Origin: a virus
Direction: 5' to 3' (one strand)
DNA length: 47,539 bases
IMG/VR virus record: IMGVR_UViG_3300025111_000005
Coordinates: 1 to 47,539 of that record
Part shown: positions 23,418 through 30,859 of the stretch, piece after piece
Layout of the letters: each line of letters begins with the position of its first letter
Numbering within the stretch: position 1 is the first letter of the stretch
Program-made: the position numbers and the translations under genes
Notes under the pieces: generated by a model
What the model was told of the DNA's origin: nothing
Database searches by the model: none
Seen by the model: only the letters and a program-made list of their open reading frames with translations

Positions 23418-24158
23418 TTAATAGCGTGACATTGATTCATAAGTTCTTTTTAATCCTTCATACATTCCAATATCTTTTACTCCCTCTTTACATACCCAAT
23501 CTTCATTGTCATAGATCCTTAAAGTCCCTGATGTGTATTTCAGTTTCTTCCCGGAAATCTGTTCTAACATTCTTACAACTTCGAGGTTTGATATTTTGAT
23601 CCCAGCACCTATTCGAGTCGCCCCGGCAAATAATGCTTCAACTGCACAGTCAATATAAACCCAGTCATGGCAGGCTCTTTCATCAAGTATCATCTCTGCA
23701 CCTGTATTCAGACAATCTATGATGGTAGGAATAAACCGGTGTTTCTGTTCACCGGGGCCATAAATAGAATAAGGCCGGACGTTAATCACATTCTTATACA
23801 TCCCTGCCAGTTGTTCACCGCAAAGCTTCGTTATGGAATAATATGTAGGCTTATCAAAGAAAGTTACTGATGAAGTCGATAGATTATAAAATGTCTTATA
23901 ATTAAATTCTTTAGCGGCCTCCAAAAGATTGTATGTTCCGATAATGTTAGCATTTACCACTCCTATAAAATCTCTCTGATAATACTGGTTGCCATAGGCT
24001 GCGAGGTGGATAATCACATCAGGATTATTTAAATAAAATAACTGCTTGAGTTGCTCAATTGACTGGTGCCGTGGGATGGAAAATACTGATTTACCCTCCA
24101 GGTACTTTGTTATCGCAGTTCCTAAAAAACCTGACTGCCCGGAAATATAATAATTCAT
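23418..24158 (-). CDS. NAD-dependent epimerase/dehydratase (SDR), nucleotide-sugar type
   Basis: From ATG 24158 (MNYYISG; overlaps the upstream stop as ATGA; the longer frame to 24239 has no support) the protein has 246 residues. It has the Rossmann motif 'SGQSGFLG' (6-13), 'VIIHLAAYGNQ' (48-58), and the catalytic YxxxK at Tyr107-Lys111 ('YSITK') with 'STSS' before it. The 'VRPYSIYGPGEQ' segment is typical of sugar epimerases and reductases. It may reduce or epimerise the keto-dideoxy sugar, as ColC or Fcl do for GDP-sugars, but its substrate cannot be read from the sequence. It is somewhat short for the family (about 310). Confidence 0.8.
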   Translation of the reverse strand: MNYYISGQSGFLGTAITKYLEGKSVFSIPRHQSIEQLKQLFYLNNPDVIIHLAAYGNQYYQRDFIGVVNANIIGTYNLLEAAKEFNYKTFYNLSTSSVTFFDKPTYYSITKLCGEQLAGMYKNVINVRPYSIYGPGEQKHRFIPTIIDCLNTGAEMILDERACHDWVYIDCAVEALFAGATRIGAGIKISNLEVVRMLEQISGKKLKYTSGTLRIYDNEDWVCKEGVKDIGMYEGLKRTYESMSRY

Positions 24159-24385
24159 AACAGTCCCCCGTCCGGATGATAGTGATCGTAAATAAGAATT
24201 CCTATTACAAATATAGCCCATGCAAGTGTAGGAATCCATGCATATTTCGTATTGCCACTATAATCCTCTGCCATACCATAAAACATTAATCCCCCCAGTA
24301 TTATAAGTAACGCAATAACAAAAACTGCAACTATATTTTCCCATATAGTCCCCCACTTTACTTCCTTTAATCTTATTGTTTTCAT
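24155..24385 (-). CDS. Small two-TM membrane protein
   Basis: The 76-residue protein has two hydrophobic helices ('NIVAVFVIALLIILGGLMFY', about 17-36, and 'AWIPTLAWAIFVIGILIYD', about 49-67) joined by a short polar loop, with basic residues at the N-terminus. It overlaps the SDR start by 4 bases and lies 10 bases after the E1-like stop. No family was recognised. A membrane-bound helper of glycan transfer is possible from context. Confidence 0.6.
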   Translation of the reverse strand: MKTIRLKEVKWGTIWENIVAVFVIALLIILGGLMFYGMAEDYSGNTKYAWIPTLAWAIFVIGILIYDHYHPDGGLL

Positions 24386-24395
24386 AATTTTGATA

Positions 24396-25673
24396 TTAAA
24401 ATTTCTTTACAACTTTTTCAATGTATTCAAATATTTCACCTCCATAATGCGGCGCAGCTCCAATAAAAAATACTTTATCGAGTACTTTGTTTGCCTCTGG
24501 ATAGTTTCTGTAATCATCATGAAAAGCGTAACCGGGATGCATCAGAATATTACCTGTAAAATAATTCCTTGTCTGGATGAGGTGTTTTTCAAGGTGTGCG
24601 ACTAACTTATTTTTTAATCCGTCCTCGCAAATAAAAGGAGTCCCAAACCAACAAACATCAGCCCTGCCTAATGTCTGAACCCCATGCACTCCTGGAATCT
24701 TACTTACAATTTTCTCTATTATTGTTTTTGAATGTTTTCGCCGGGCCTCAATCTCTGTAAATTTGTCGAGCTGGACCAATCCTATTGCACCCTGTAAATC
24801 AAGTGGTTTAAGATTATATCCCATGTTTGAAAATACGTATTTATGATCGACAATCCCGTCATAAGCTTCGAGCCATTTATCAAACCGGTGGCCGCATGAT
24901 CCTTTCAGTAACATATTATCTGAACCGATACAATTACAATCCCGTCCCCAATGAGCTATACTTGTCATAATTTCCATCAGGCCTTTATCATTAGTACTGA
25001 TCATACCTCCTTCCCCGGTACATAGTGTATGCGCGGCATAAAATGAACAGGATGAAGCGATACTATATTCATTCAGGTATTTCCCGTTCCACTTTGTCCC
25101 CAGAGAATCGCAGTTATCCAGGATCGGTTTCAATCCATACACATCACATAAATACAAGAGTCGGTCAATGTCCGGCGGATTACCAAGTACAGGACTTAAG
25201 AATATCGCTTTGGTACGATATCCTATCTTTGATTCAATTTGATCTAAGTCAAAATTCAGGGTGTTCCATTCAATATCTACAAATACCGGGTTGAGCCTAT
25301 TTTGATAAAGCACAGATATTGTTGTCGGAAATCCAACTGATGAAACAATAACCTCATCTCCGTCCTGCCAGTTATAATATTTTTTTAGAGCGGCAATCAT
25401 AACCAAATTAGCCGATGATCCAGAATTGACCATTAAAGAATAACCAGAATTAAATTTCCTACTGAATGCCTTTTCAAAAACATTAACCTGGCCGCCTGAT
25501 GAAATCCACGTACCGTTAAGGAATGTATTTATTGCCGCTTCACTTTCTTTATTGTCCCAGTATGGACCGGAATAAGGAATGACAGTTTTACCTGGTTTGA
25601 AGTTCACAGAATTATAAAGATATGGTGCAACATGATTGCCAACTAAAGATTCTATTTTATCAGGTAATATCAT
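24396..25673 (-). CDS. E1/RfbH-like CDP-4-keto-6-deoxyglucose 3-dehydrase
   Basis: A 425-residue DegT-fold protein. The PLP lysine is replaced by His215 ('SFYAAHTLCTGEGG', 210-223), as His220 in Yersinia E1. Four cysteines follow the E1 iron-sulfur spacing: Cys188-X57-Cys246-X-Cys248, with Cys260 11 residues further on (7 in E1). Asp189 follows Cys188 as in E1. E1 uses PMP and a [2Fe-2S] centre, with a reductase (E3), to remove the C3 hydroxyl of a CDP-4-keto-6-deoxyhexose. No E3 gene lies in the window, so the host may supply electrons. It overlaps the GT2 gene by 4 bases. The CDP specificity is inferred from family. Confidence 0.8.
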   Translation of the reverse strand: MILPDKIESLVGNHVAPYLYNSVNFKPGKTVIPYSGPYWDNKESEAAINTFLNGTWISSGGQVNVFEKAFSRKFNSGYSLMVNSGSSANLVMIAALKKYYNWQDGDEVIVSSVGFPTTISVLYQNRLNPVFVDIEWNTLNFDLDQIESKIGYRTKAIFLSPVLGNPPDIDRLLYLCDVYGLKPILDNCDSLGTKWNGKYLNEYSIASSCSFYAAHTLCTGEGGMISTNDKGLMEIMTSIAHWGRDCNCIGSDNMLLKGSCGHRFDKWLEAYDGIVDHKYVFSNMGYNLKPLDLQGAIGLVQLDKFTEIEARRKHSKTIIEKIVSKIPGVHGVQTLGRADVCWFGTPFICEDGLKNKLVAHLEKHLIQTRNYFTGNILMHPGYAFHDDYRNYPEANKVLDKVFFIGAAPHYGGEIFEYIEKVVKKF

Positions 25674-26407
25674 AGATCAAGTGTTAAAATATGTTTTGCT
25701 CTATATTCCTTATTTTGTCTTAATATTTCAAAAACTCTTTGGTTTATCTCCCATTTTGACGGGTCCCATGCCGTTGAATGATGCTGATGAAGCACAATAG
25801 GGTTATCGGTTATTTCAACCTTCAATCCTAACATTGCTATCTGATGAAGGAAGTAATTATCTTCATAAGCGCAACCATCTTTAAACCGTTCATCAAAACC
25901 ATTTAACTTAATCAGGTTCTTTGTTGTAATTGCTGAACAGAAGTTATAACCTACCGGTCTTATCTCAGGATGATTATACCACGATCTTTGCCCATCCGTA
26001 GTGCATGGCCTATTCAGCATCTCGAATGACCCAGGCGTTTCGTCCTTGCCTAAAGAATAACAACCAAAGGAAATATATGTTTTGTCCGTTACCTGTTTGG
26101 CACGGCTTAATATGTCCCCGTGATGATAGCACTCTGACTGTTGCATGATAATAATATCCGGGTTTTCCTGAATTGCATAGAATAAACCCATGTTAATAAT
26201 GCCTGTATAGATATGCACCCACGGTTCGGTAGTGAATTTAATTACCCGGACTTTGTAAGGCAAATCAGGGAATATAATATCTTCTTTGCTGTTATCATCA
26301 ACTATAATCACACTGAAATCTTTAGGATCGTATTGAAGTAACGACTTCAAAGTCCATTTTAAGGATTCCGGGCGGTTGATGTATGTCATTAAAATAACTA
26401 CTTTCAT
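25670..26407 (-). CDS. GT2-family glycosyltransferase with galactosyltransferase-like C-terminus
   Basis: The 245-residue protein starts 'KVVILMTYINRPESLKWTL' and has 'VIIVDDNSKED' (33-43; the DD pair binds the nucleotide), 'IIIMQQSECYH' in place of a DxD, and 'NGFDERFKDGCAYEDNYFLHQI', the GFDE...EDxxL motif of the galactosyltransferase C-terminal domain. The GT-A fold is clear. Donor and acceptor are unknown. It sits between the E1-like gene and a gene of the 'LRIGN' family. Confidence 0.8.
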   Translation of the reverse strand: MKVVILMTYINRPESLKWTLKSLLQYDPKDFSVIIVDDNSKEDIIFPDLPYKVRVIKFTTEPWVHIYTGIINMGLFYAIQENPDIIIMQQSECYHHGDILSRAKQVTDKTYISFGCYSLGKDETPGSFEMLNRPCTTDGQRSWYNHPEIRPVGYNFCSAITTKNLIKLNGFDERFKDGCAYEDNYFLHQIAMLGLKVEITDNPIVLHQHHSTAWDPSKWEINQRVFEILRQNKEYRAKHILTLDL

Positions 26408-26790
26408 GATTCCATTTCTAATTCGTTTCCGGTTAAAGCAAAGTAAAGGTTCTGAAGCTGATGGACATATTTAAATTCAGTCCAGCAACAATCATCAAAA
26501 TTAAACTTAGGGTAAAAGAGTTTGCAATCCGTTTCTATTACAAATCTGTCATCCCCCTCCCACCCTATGCCCTCTTTATGTTCAAATACCTGACCATTAA
26601 GTCCAATGCTTTTAAATCCGAATTTTTCTAACCACAACTCGGTTAATGGGACAGGAATTGCCCAACCTGGATGTTCAGAAAGCGCATAAAATTCACTGGC
26701 TTTTATAGGCCTTATCTCATTAGGGAACTTTCCCCCTCCTGCAATTAGAAGCTCTACTATATTCCCGATTCTTAATTCCTGTATTTTCAT
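26404..26790 (-). CDS. Small protein of the 'LRIGN...ALTGNEL' phage family, paralogue of 37256-37648
   Basis: The 128-residue protein begins 'KIQELRIGNIVE', has 'IPVPLTELWLEKFGF' in the middle and ends 'VHQLQNLYFALTGNEL'. The gene at 37256-37648 has the same plan ('FRLGNLVYY', 'RPIPLTEELLLKL', 'VHEYQNFIFALTGNEL'). I know such proteins as common unknowns in Bacteroidetes phages. That one copy lies inside the glycosyltransferase island, coupled by 4-base overlaps on both sides, is odd. Its function is unknown. Confidence 0.75.
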   Translation of the reverse strand: MKIQELRIGNIVELLIAGGGKFPNEIRPIKASEFYALSEHPGWAIPVPLTELWLEKFGFKSIGLNGQVFEHKEGIGWEGDDRFVIETDCKLFYPKFNFDDCCWTEFKYVHQLQNLYFALTGNELEMES

Positions 26791-27419
26791 CTGAATATTC
26801 CTCCCATACTATGTGATTCCCGACAAGTTTTGAAGTAATACTGCTCATCCGCTGGCATATCTTCAAATTTAAAGTAATACCACGGCATATGGCGACAGGT
26901 ATATGGCCTGTTAGTCCTTATCCCTTTAGTTGAATGAAAAGGTACTTTGTATAATGCAAACGTGGTATCGACAGGTGCGTCATAATACCTGCCATCAAGT
27001 GGATTCTGCCAGAATTGTATTTCCCAGTCAAGAGGACAAAAAGGTGTTTTTGGAAGGTCTTTTATTTCAAGTGAAAACCCGCATTTATCAAATTGAGGGT
27101 AACGATTTAATCCTTCCTCCAAAACACTCAGAAAGTCATCCGGAATGCCTGTTAAGTCCAAGTCAGGATCGGTGACAATGTAATTACCTGTTATTCCGAG
27201 CTTCTCCAAAAGGTTCTGTTCCCAGACTACCTTGTAACCGTAATTCTGAGGCATGCGGATAATCTGATAAGGAGTTGTTTTGTAGTATTCTAATAATGGC
27301 GGGTAATCAGAATTGTTATCGACAAAAATAGGATCAACATTTATCTCCCAAAGCCAATCCGCAATTTTTACGGGCAGTTGCAAGCGATTGTACACAATGA
27401 TAAATGCCTTACACTTCAT
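26787..27419 (-). CDS. GT-A-type glycosyltransferase
   Basis: I use ATG 27419 (MKCKAFIIVYNRL), since the longer frame reaches into the upstream gene. The 210-residue product starts with a glycosyltransferase beta1 strand, has 'DPIFVDNNSDYPPLLEYY' (about 28-45), 'NYIVTDPDLDLTGIPDDFL' (about 78-96) with a DPDLD acidic motif in place of DxD, and a C-terminal region rich in aromatics. It resembles GT2/GT82-like sugar transferases. The start overlaps the upstream stop by 11 bases. Specificity is unknown. Confidence 0.7.
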   Translation of the reverse strand: MKCKAFIIVYNRLQLPVKIADWLWEINVDPIFVDNNSDYPPLLEYYKTTPYQIIRMPQNYGYKVVWEQNLLEKLGITGNYIVTDPDLDLTGIPDDFLSVLEEGLNRYPQFDKCGFSLEIKDLPKTPFCPLDWEIQFWQNPLDGRYYDAPVDTTFALYKVPFHSTKGIRTNRPYTCRHMPWYYFKFEDMPADEQYYFKTCRESHSMGGIFR

Positions 27420-27996
27420 GACAAACAAAATATTCCGGTGTTTCAATCTTCTTACCTTCAAACTTCCGTAGTTGCTGGATGAACTGATAATCGTGACCAT
27501 ATCCGGCCTTTTCCCATTTCAACTTAAGGCGTGAAGCATGGCAGATATTCGAGGTTCCGCAATGACCGTACAAAGAAACGTCAATTTGCCGCTCAATGAA
27601 CTCAGTGCCTGACCATCTGAAGTCGTTAAAATACAGCCAGTTCTCAGTATTATCCATCTGATCATTGATTTTCCGTAAATGATCCGGGCCATACTTATCG
27701 TCATTGTCAATATAGATAATATACTTACCTTTTGCGGCCTCAATACCGGCGTTCCGGGGTGTATTCGACCATAGCTCTTTACGTTCGACTCTTAAAAGAT
27801 TAATCCGCTTATCGGTGAAATTGTGCTTAACTACAAATTCAGTTAAAGGGCATCCATCAGCCACTATGATTAACTCAAAGTTTTCGTATGACTGCTTTAA
27901 AACTGATTCCACAGCCCGGATGAGTTTTTTATCTTTGCCGGTCGCTGATCCCGGGTAGTCGGAAAGCAGGGATGCCATAATCACGCTAAACTTCAT
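27409..27996 (-). CDS. GT2-family glycosyltransferase
   Basis: From ATG 27996 (MKFSVIMASLL; the extended frame overlaps the upstream membrane-protein gene) the protein has 195 residues. It shows a classical GT2 layout: 'AVESVLKQSYENFELIIVADG' near 30-50, 'NTPRNAGIEAAKGKYIIYIDNDDKYGPDHL' near 77-106 with the DNDD metal-binding motif, then a short C-terminal part with 'GHCGTSNICHASRL'. It is shorter than usual (about 230-300), but both ends look intact. Confidence 0.8.
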   Translation of the reverse strand: MKFSVIMASLLSDYPGSATGKDKKLIRAVESVLKQSYENFELIIVADGCPLTEFVVKHNFTDKRINLLRVERKELWSNTPRNAGIEAAKGKYIIYIDNDDKYGPDHLRKINDQMDNTENWLYFNDFRWSGTEFIERQIDVSLYGHCGTSNICHASRLKLKWEKAGYGHDYQFIQQLRKFEGKKIETPEYFVCHEV

Positions 27997-27997
27997 A

Positions 27998-28192
27998 CTA
28001 TTTCCAATTAGTTGACCTAAATAAAAATCCACATAAAAGATTAATTCCTAAACTCTGCCAAAAAGTTAGTTTCATTAATCCAAATATTGTTGGCATAAGC
28101 CAATTCCAAAGCCACATTACTGGAAATGCCAAAAGAAGTCCAATTCCAATTATTAAAGCAATTACGCCCAAAATTTTAATTACTTCTTCCAT
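27998..28192 (-). CDS. Small two-TM membrane protein
   Basis: With the start at ATG 28192 (MEEVIKILGVIA) the product has 64 residues and two hydrophobic helices: 'ILGVIALIIGIGLLLAFPVM' (6-25) and a second, 'FWQSLGINLLCGFLF' (about 44-58), with a conserved-looking 'WLWNWLMPTIFG' between. I recognise this plan from unnamed small membrane proteins of Bacteroidetes phages. It is preceded by an unusual leader with interleaved inverted repeats. Its function is unknown. Confidence 0.65.
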   Translation of the reverse strand: MEEVIKILGVIALIIGIGLLLAFPVMWLWNWLMPTIFGLMKLTFWQSLGINLLCGFLFRSTNWK

Positions 28193-28196
28193 CTTG

Positions 28197-28292
28197 TCAG
28201 TTATTAAAAGCCCCGCAAACAAAAGGGCTATCAACTACACCCGAGGGGATAATTGCTTTTGTTTTTGGGGCTGTTACTGTTTTTGATTGCAT
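28197..28292 (-). CDS. Possible 31-aa leader peptide
   Basis: ATG 28292 opens a 31-codon frame ending in TGA at 28197, 4 bases before the ATG of the small membrane-protein gene. The peptide (starts 'QSKTVTAPKTKAIIPSG', ends 'VCGAFNN') lies entirely in the interleaved repeats. The close coupling suggests a leader peptide, but it may be a chance frame in a structured leader. Confidence 0.35.
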   Translation of the reverse strand: MQSKTVTAPKTKAIIPSGVVDSPFVCGAFNN

Positions 28293-28307
28293 AGTGTAGT
28301 TAATAGC
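28209..28307 (-). repeat. Interleaved inverted repeats (alternative hairpins)
   Basis: Two long complementary pairs overlap in the order A-B-A'-B'. A is AGCCCCGCAAACAAAAG (28209-28225) and A' is CTTTTGTTTTTGGGGCT (28256-28272), matching at 15 of 17. B is GCTATCAACTACAC (28227-28240) and B' is GTGTAGTTAATAGC (28294-28307), fully paired with one G-U. A and B nearly touch, so both stems cannot easily form together. This is a layout for a switch between two structures. The A/A' hairpin is followed on the minus strand by TTTTAAT. Confidence 0.65.
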
Positions 28308-28341
28308 CGTAACAAATTTACACATTTTTTTGAATAAACAA

Positions 28342-29322
28342 CTAAAGCAAAGAATTTATTATATCAACTCTCAAATCATTCACCTTCGATAAAAGCAAGC
28401 AATCGCAAACATACTCCCACGCCTCTTTTGTCAATTTAGTTTTATCTGCTTCGCCTGAAAGAACTGACCTGATCGCTTCGTAATAAGAAGGGCCGTCAGT
28501 ATAAGGCAATGATCCGGGAGCGTTCCACCATGCAGGAGCAACACACACGGCCCCGAAGTAAGTCGCCTCAATATATGCGATATTGCTTTTTGCCCTGTTA
28601 AATAGATTGTCATGAAGTGGAACATGAAGACAGGACGGGGCCATATCAAAGAGAGTTTTCATGTACATGGCAATATCCAATGACGGGACGTGTCCTTTGT
28701 TATCTGTTTCAGTCAGGAACCAGGGCGAAAACCCGCAAAACATGAATCTCCATTCCGGGAACTCTTTAGTAGCTTCATTAATCTGCTTGCTGAATGACAT
28801 CAGGTCAAAGATATGCGCCTCAGGACCACGCCAGACAATATGATTTGTCCGCTTTGGTAATTCGGGACGTTTGAATAGCAAGTCATTTAAAGCGTTCGGG
28901 ACAATATGAATATTCTTGTTAAAATCGCTGTATGCCTGCCTGAGGTATTCCGTTGGCACACTTACAACATCTGCCAGCTGCAGCATTGCTTTTATATTAC
29001 CCTGAGTCTCAGGGTTGTTATAAAGTGCATAAGTCGGATTCTCAGGATTAAGAGCAAAAAGGTTATCATCATAGTCCAACCAGATTTTTACACCGCACTG
29101 TTTAGCATAACCGCAAACATTAAGCGACTCCTTTGAAAATGCCCTCTGATGGTAAATGAGATCGAACTGAGTCAAGAATGACCAGTTCATCGGGGCCTGG
29201 TTCATCTGTACCAGTGTAATGTTGTGTTTTGTTTTCCTGCGAAGGTCTTTTAAGACTCCTGCTGAGCGATAAAAACTGCAAGTATCTCCATTTTCAATAG
29301 TTAAAAAAAGTACTTCTGCCAT
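28342..29322 (-). CDS. GT4-like glycosyltransferase
   Basis: The 326-residue protein has a GT-B layout: an N-terminal part with 'WLDYDDNLFALNPENPTY' (about 97-114), 'ADVVSVPTEYLRQAY' (about 135-149), 'NIHIVPNALNDLLF', and a C-terminal donor-binding region 'YIEATYFGAVCVAPAWWNAPGSLPY' (about 249-273), where GT4 enzymes have E-x-G. This is the form of glycosyltransferases found in phages and in glycan clusters with methyltransferases. It is the first island gene after the portal (62 bases). Confidence 0.75.
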   Translation of the reverse strand: MAEVLFLTIENGDTCSFYRSAGVLKDLRRKTKHNITLVQMNQAPMNWSFLTQFDLIYHQRAFSKESLNVCGYAKQCGVKIWLDYDDNLFALNPENPTYALYNNPETQGNIKAMLQLADVVSVPTEYLRQAYSDFNKNIHIVPNALNDLLFKRPELPKRTNHIVWRGPEAHIFDLMSFSKQINEATKEFPEWRFMFCGFSPWFLTETDNKGHVPSLDIAMYMKTLFDMAPSCLHVPLHDNLFNRAKSNIAYIEATYFGAVCVAPAWWNAPGSLPYTDGPSYYEAIRSVLSGEADKTKLTKEAWEYVCDCLLLSKVNDLRVDIINSLL

Positions 29323-29384
29323 AGGTTTTTAGCTTGTCTCCGATAGGCTGGAGGTTTTTGACTAAGTTTAATAATATCAATTAA

Positions 29385-30839
29385 TTACAAATTATCATTT
29401 TCTGACCCGGAAAGCTCCGCCGTGGCATCTGCTTTCATACGCTCCATCTCTACTTTTGAATCTTTAACCAAAGGATTCTTTTCTATTGCTGTTTCTTTTG
29501 ACATTATCCCTCCTGTGACAGCTACCGATAAATTATCAATAATTTCCGTTGTGTTCATTGGAAGGTAAGGTGTAACCTCAGGCTTCAATTGAACTGTCCT
29601 GCATTCACTTGCCAGCGAAGTGTCGATTAGAGCTCCTATGGCCGCCTTGATGATATTTAACCGCCTTTGAAGTCCTATCCCGAACGTTTCCTCTTCCATG
29701 CGAACTGCCATATGCGGATCTGAGAAAATCATTTCTGCTGCAAATCCTGACATCTGGCCTATTGTCATCATTTGGTCAAATGATATGTTCGGAGTCTGCG
29801 ACATTGCATGAATGAACTTTTCAAGATTCGTCTGCTCCAGGCTTATCGACTGCGGCTCTGAGGCTAAATTAGCGTAACCGGCCGTTGCCCCGTTCTCGAG
29901 TTGCATAACTGACCCCTGAGCGTTGTCAATTATCTCGCCCTGGATTTCACCGGCCACGGTGAAGATAGGCGCCCCGAACTTATCGTTCATCCCGCCGTGA
30001 TTCGAAGTCAATGTTTCGTGACGGTCAATCATTGACTGCACGTTATGCCATACCGGTTTTTTCTGATTGTAGTATTCAACTAGAATCTTCTTTGCGGGAT
30101 TCGGGACCGGATTAGCGGGGATATAGTCGCCTGTCTCCACTGATTTGCCAATTGCATCAGGATCAAGTGTCCACTGGCCATCTTTTTTGATGTACTTGTA
30201 AGTAAATTCAGCAGTGTAAATATCCGAATGCTCAATATCTTTGCCGTTCTCGGATAACTTATAATCCCTGCGAAATGATATCATCGTTCCGTTACTGTCA
30301 AACAGTGGGTAAAGAGTGTCACCAAGTTCCGGGGAGACAATCTTGCTGTTTAGTGTAAACTTGTATTTTGGATCATTCGTTTCAACATAATACCAAATAA
30401 CAGCGACTTCCAGCTCAGACAACTTCCGGCGCAGGATCTCTTTATTCTTGTAATCCATTTTATTGTCGTTCTGGATCCTCTCTACCAACTTAACAAGCTG
30501 TTTTTCTTTTTCGCTTTCAGTATCCCATATTACATTTGTTTTAACAGGATGCGAAAGTGTGAACCCGACCCGGCGTTCTGTGATTATGTTCTGCCAGGGA
30601 ATGCCGACTCTCACAACATCTATCCACTTATCGGTCCAGTTAACATTACCTGCAGAGTCTTTTGTGCCTGAATCAATTTTGATCTTACGCATTGGCCGGA
30701 TAGCCTTATCAAAGACATCATGAGTATCGACATTGTACTGTTTAATAGCATCTGCCTGAACCCCGGTATCAACCTGGCGGGTGAATAGCTTATCAATCGC
30801 TTTAAAGTCCTGTGATTTAATTACGTCAAGTGCTGCCAT
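29385..30839 (-). CDS. Portal protein (SPP1 gp6-like)
   Basis: The 484-residue protein follows TerL, as portals do. It shows the gp6 pattern: N-terminal helices, 'IPWQNIITERRVGFTLSHPV' (about 80-99), 'EVAVIWYYVETND' (about 147-159), 'MIDRHETLTSNHGGMNDKFG' (about 273-292), then a long C-terminal helix region 'FIHAMSQTPNISFDQM'. It forms the dodecameric DNA channel at one capsid vertex. The length fits the family. The next gene is a glycosyltransferase rather than the usual MuF-like gene. Confidence 0.85.
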   Translation of the reverse strand: MAALDVIKSQDFKAIDKLFTRQVDTGVQADAIKQYNVDTHDVFDKAIRPMRKIKIDSGTKDSAGNVNWTDKWIDVVRVGIPWQNIITERRVGFTLSHPVKTNVIWDTESEKEKQLVKLVERIQNDNKMDYKNKEILRRKLSELEVAVIWYYVETNDPKYKFTLNSKIVSPELGDTLYPLFDSNGTMISFRRDYKLSENGKDIEHSDIYTAEFTYKYIKKDGQWTLDPDAIGKSVETGDYIPANPVPNPAKKILVEYYNQKKPVWHNVQSMIDRHETLTSNHGGMNDKFGAPIFTVAGEIQGEIIDNAQGSVMQLENGATAGYANLASEPQSISLEQTNLEKFIHAMSQTPNISFDQMMTIGQMSGFAAEMIFSDPHMAVRMEEETFGIGLQRRLNIIKAAIGALIDTSLASECRTVQLKPEVTPYLPMNTTEIIDNLSVAVTGGIMSKETAIEKNPLVKDSKVEMERMKADATAELSGSENDNL

Positions 30840-30859
30840 ATCTTTTTGTGTAAAGTTAT

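Noticed and set aside
28209-28307. Calling the interleaved repeats an H-type pseudoknot.
   Set aside because: The connecting loop between the second strands is about zero bases across a stem of about 14 bp, which is not feasible for both full stems at once.
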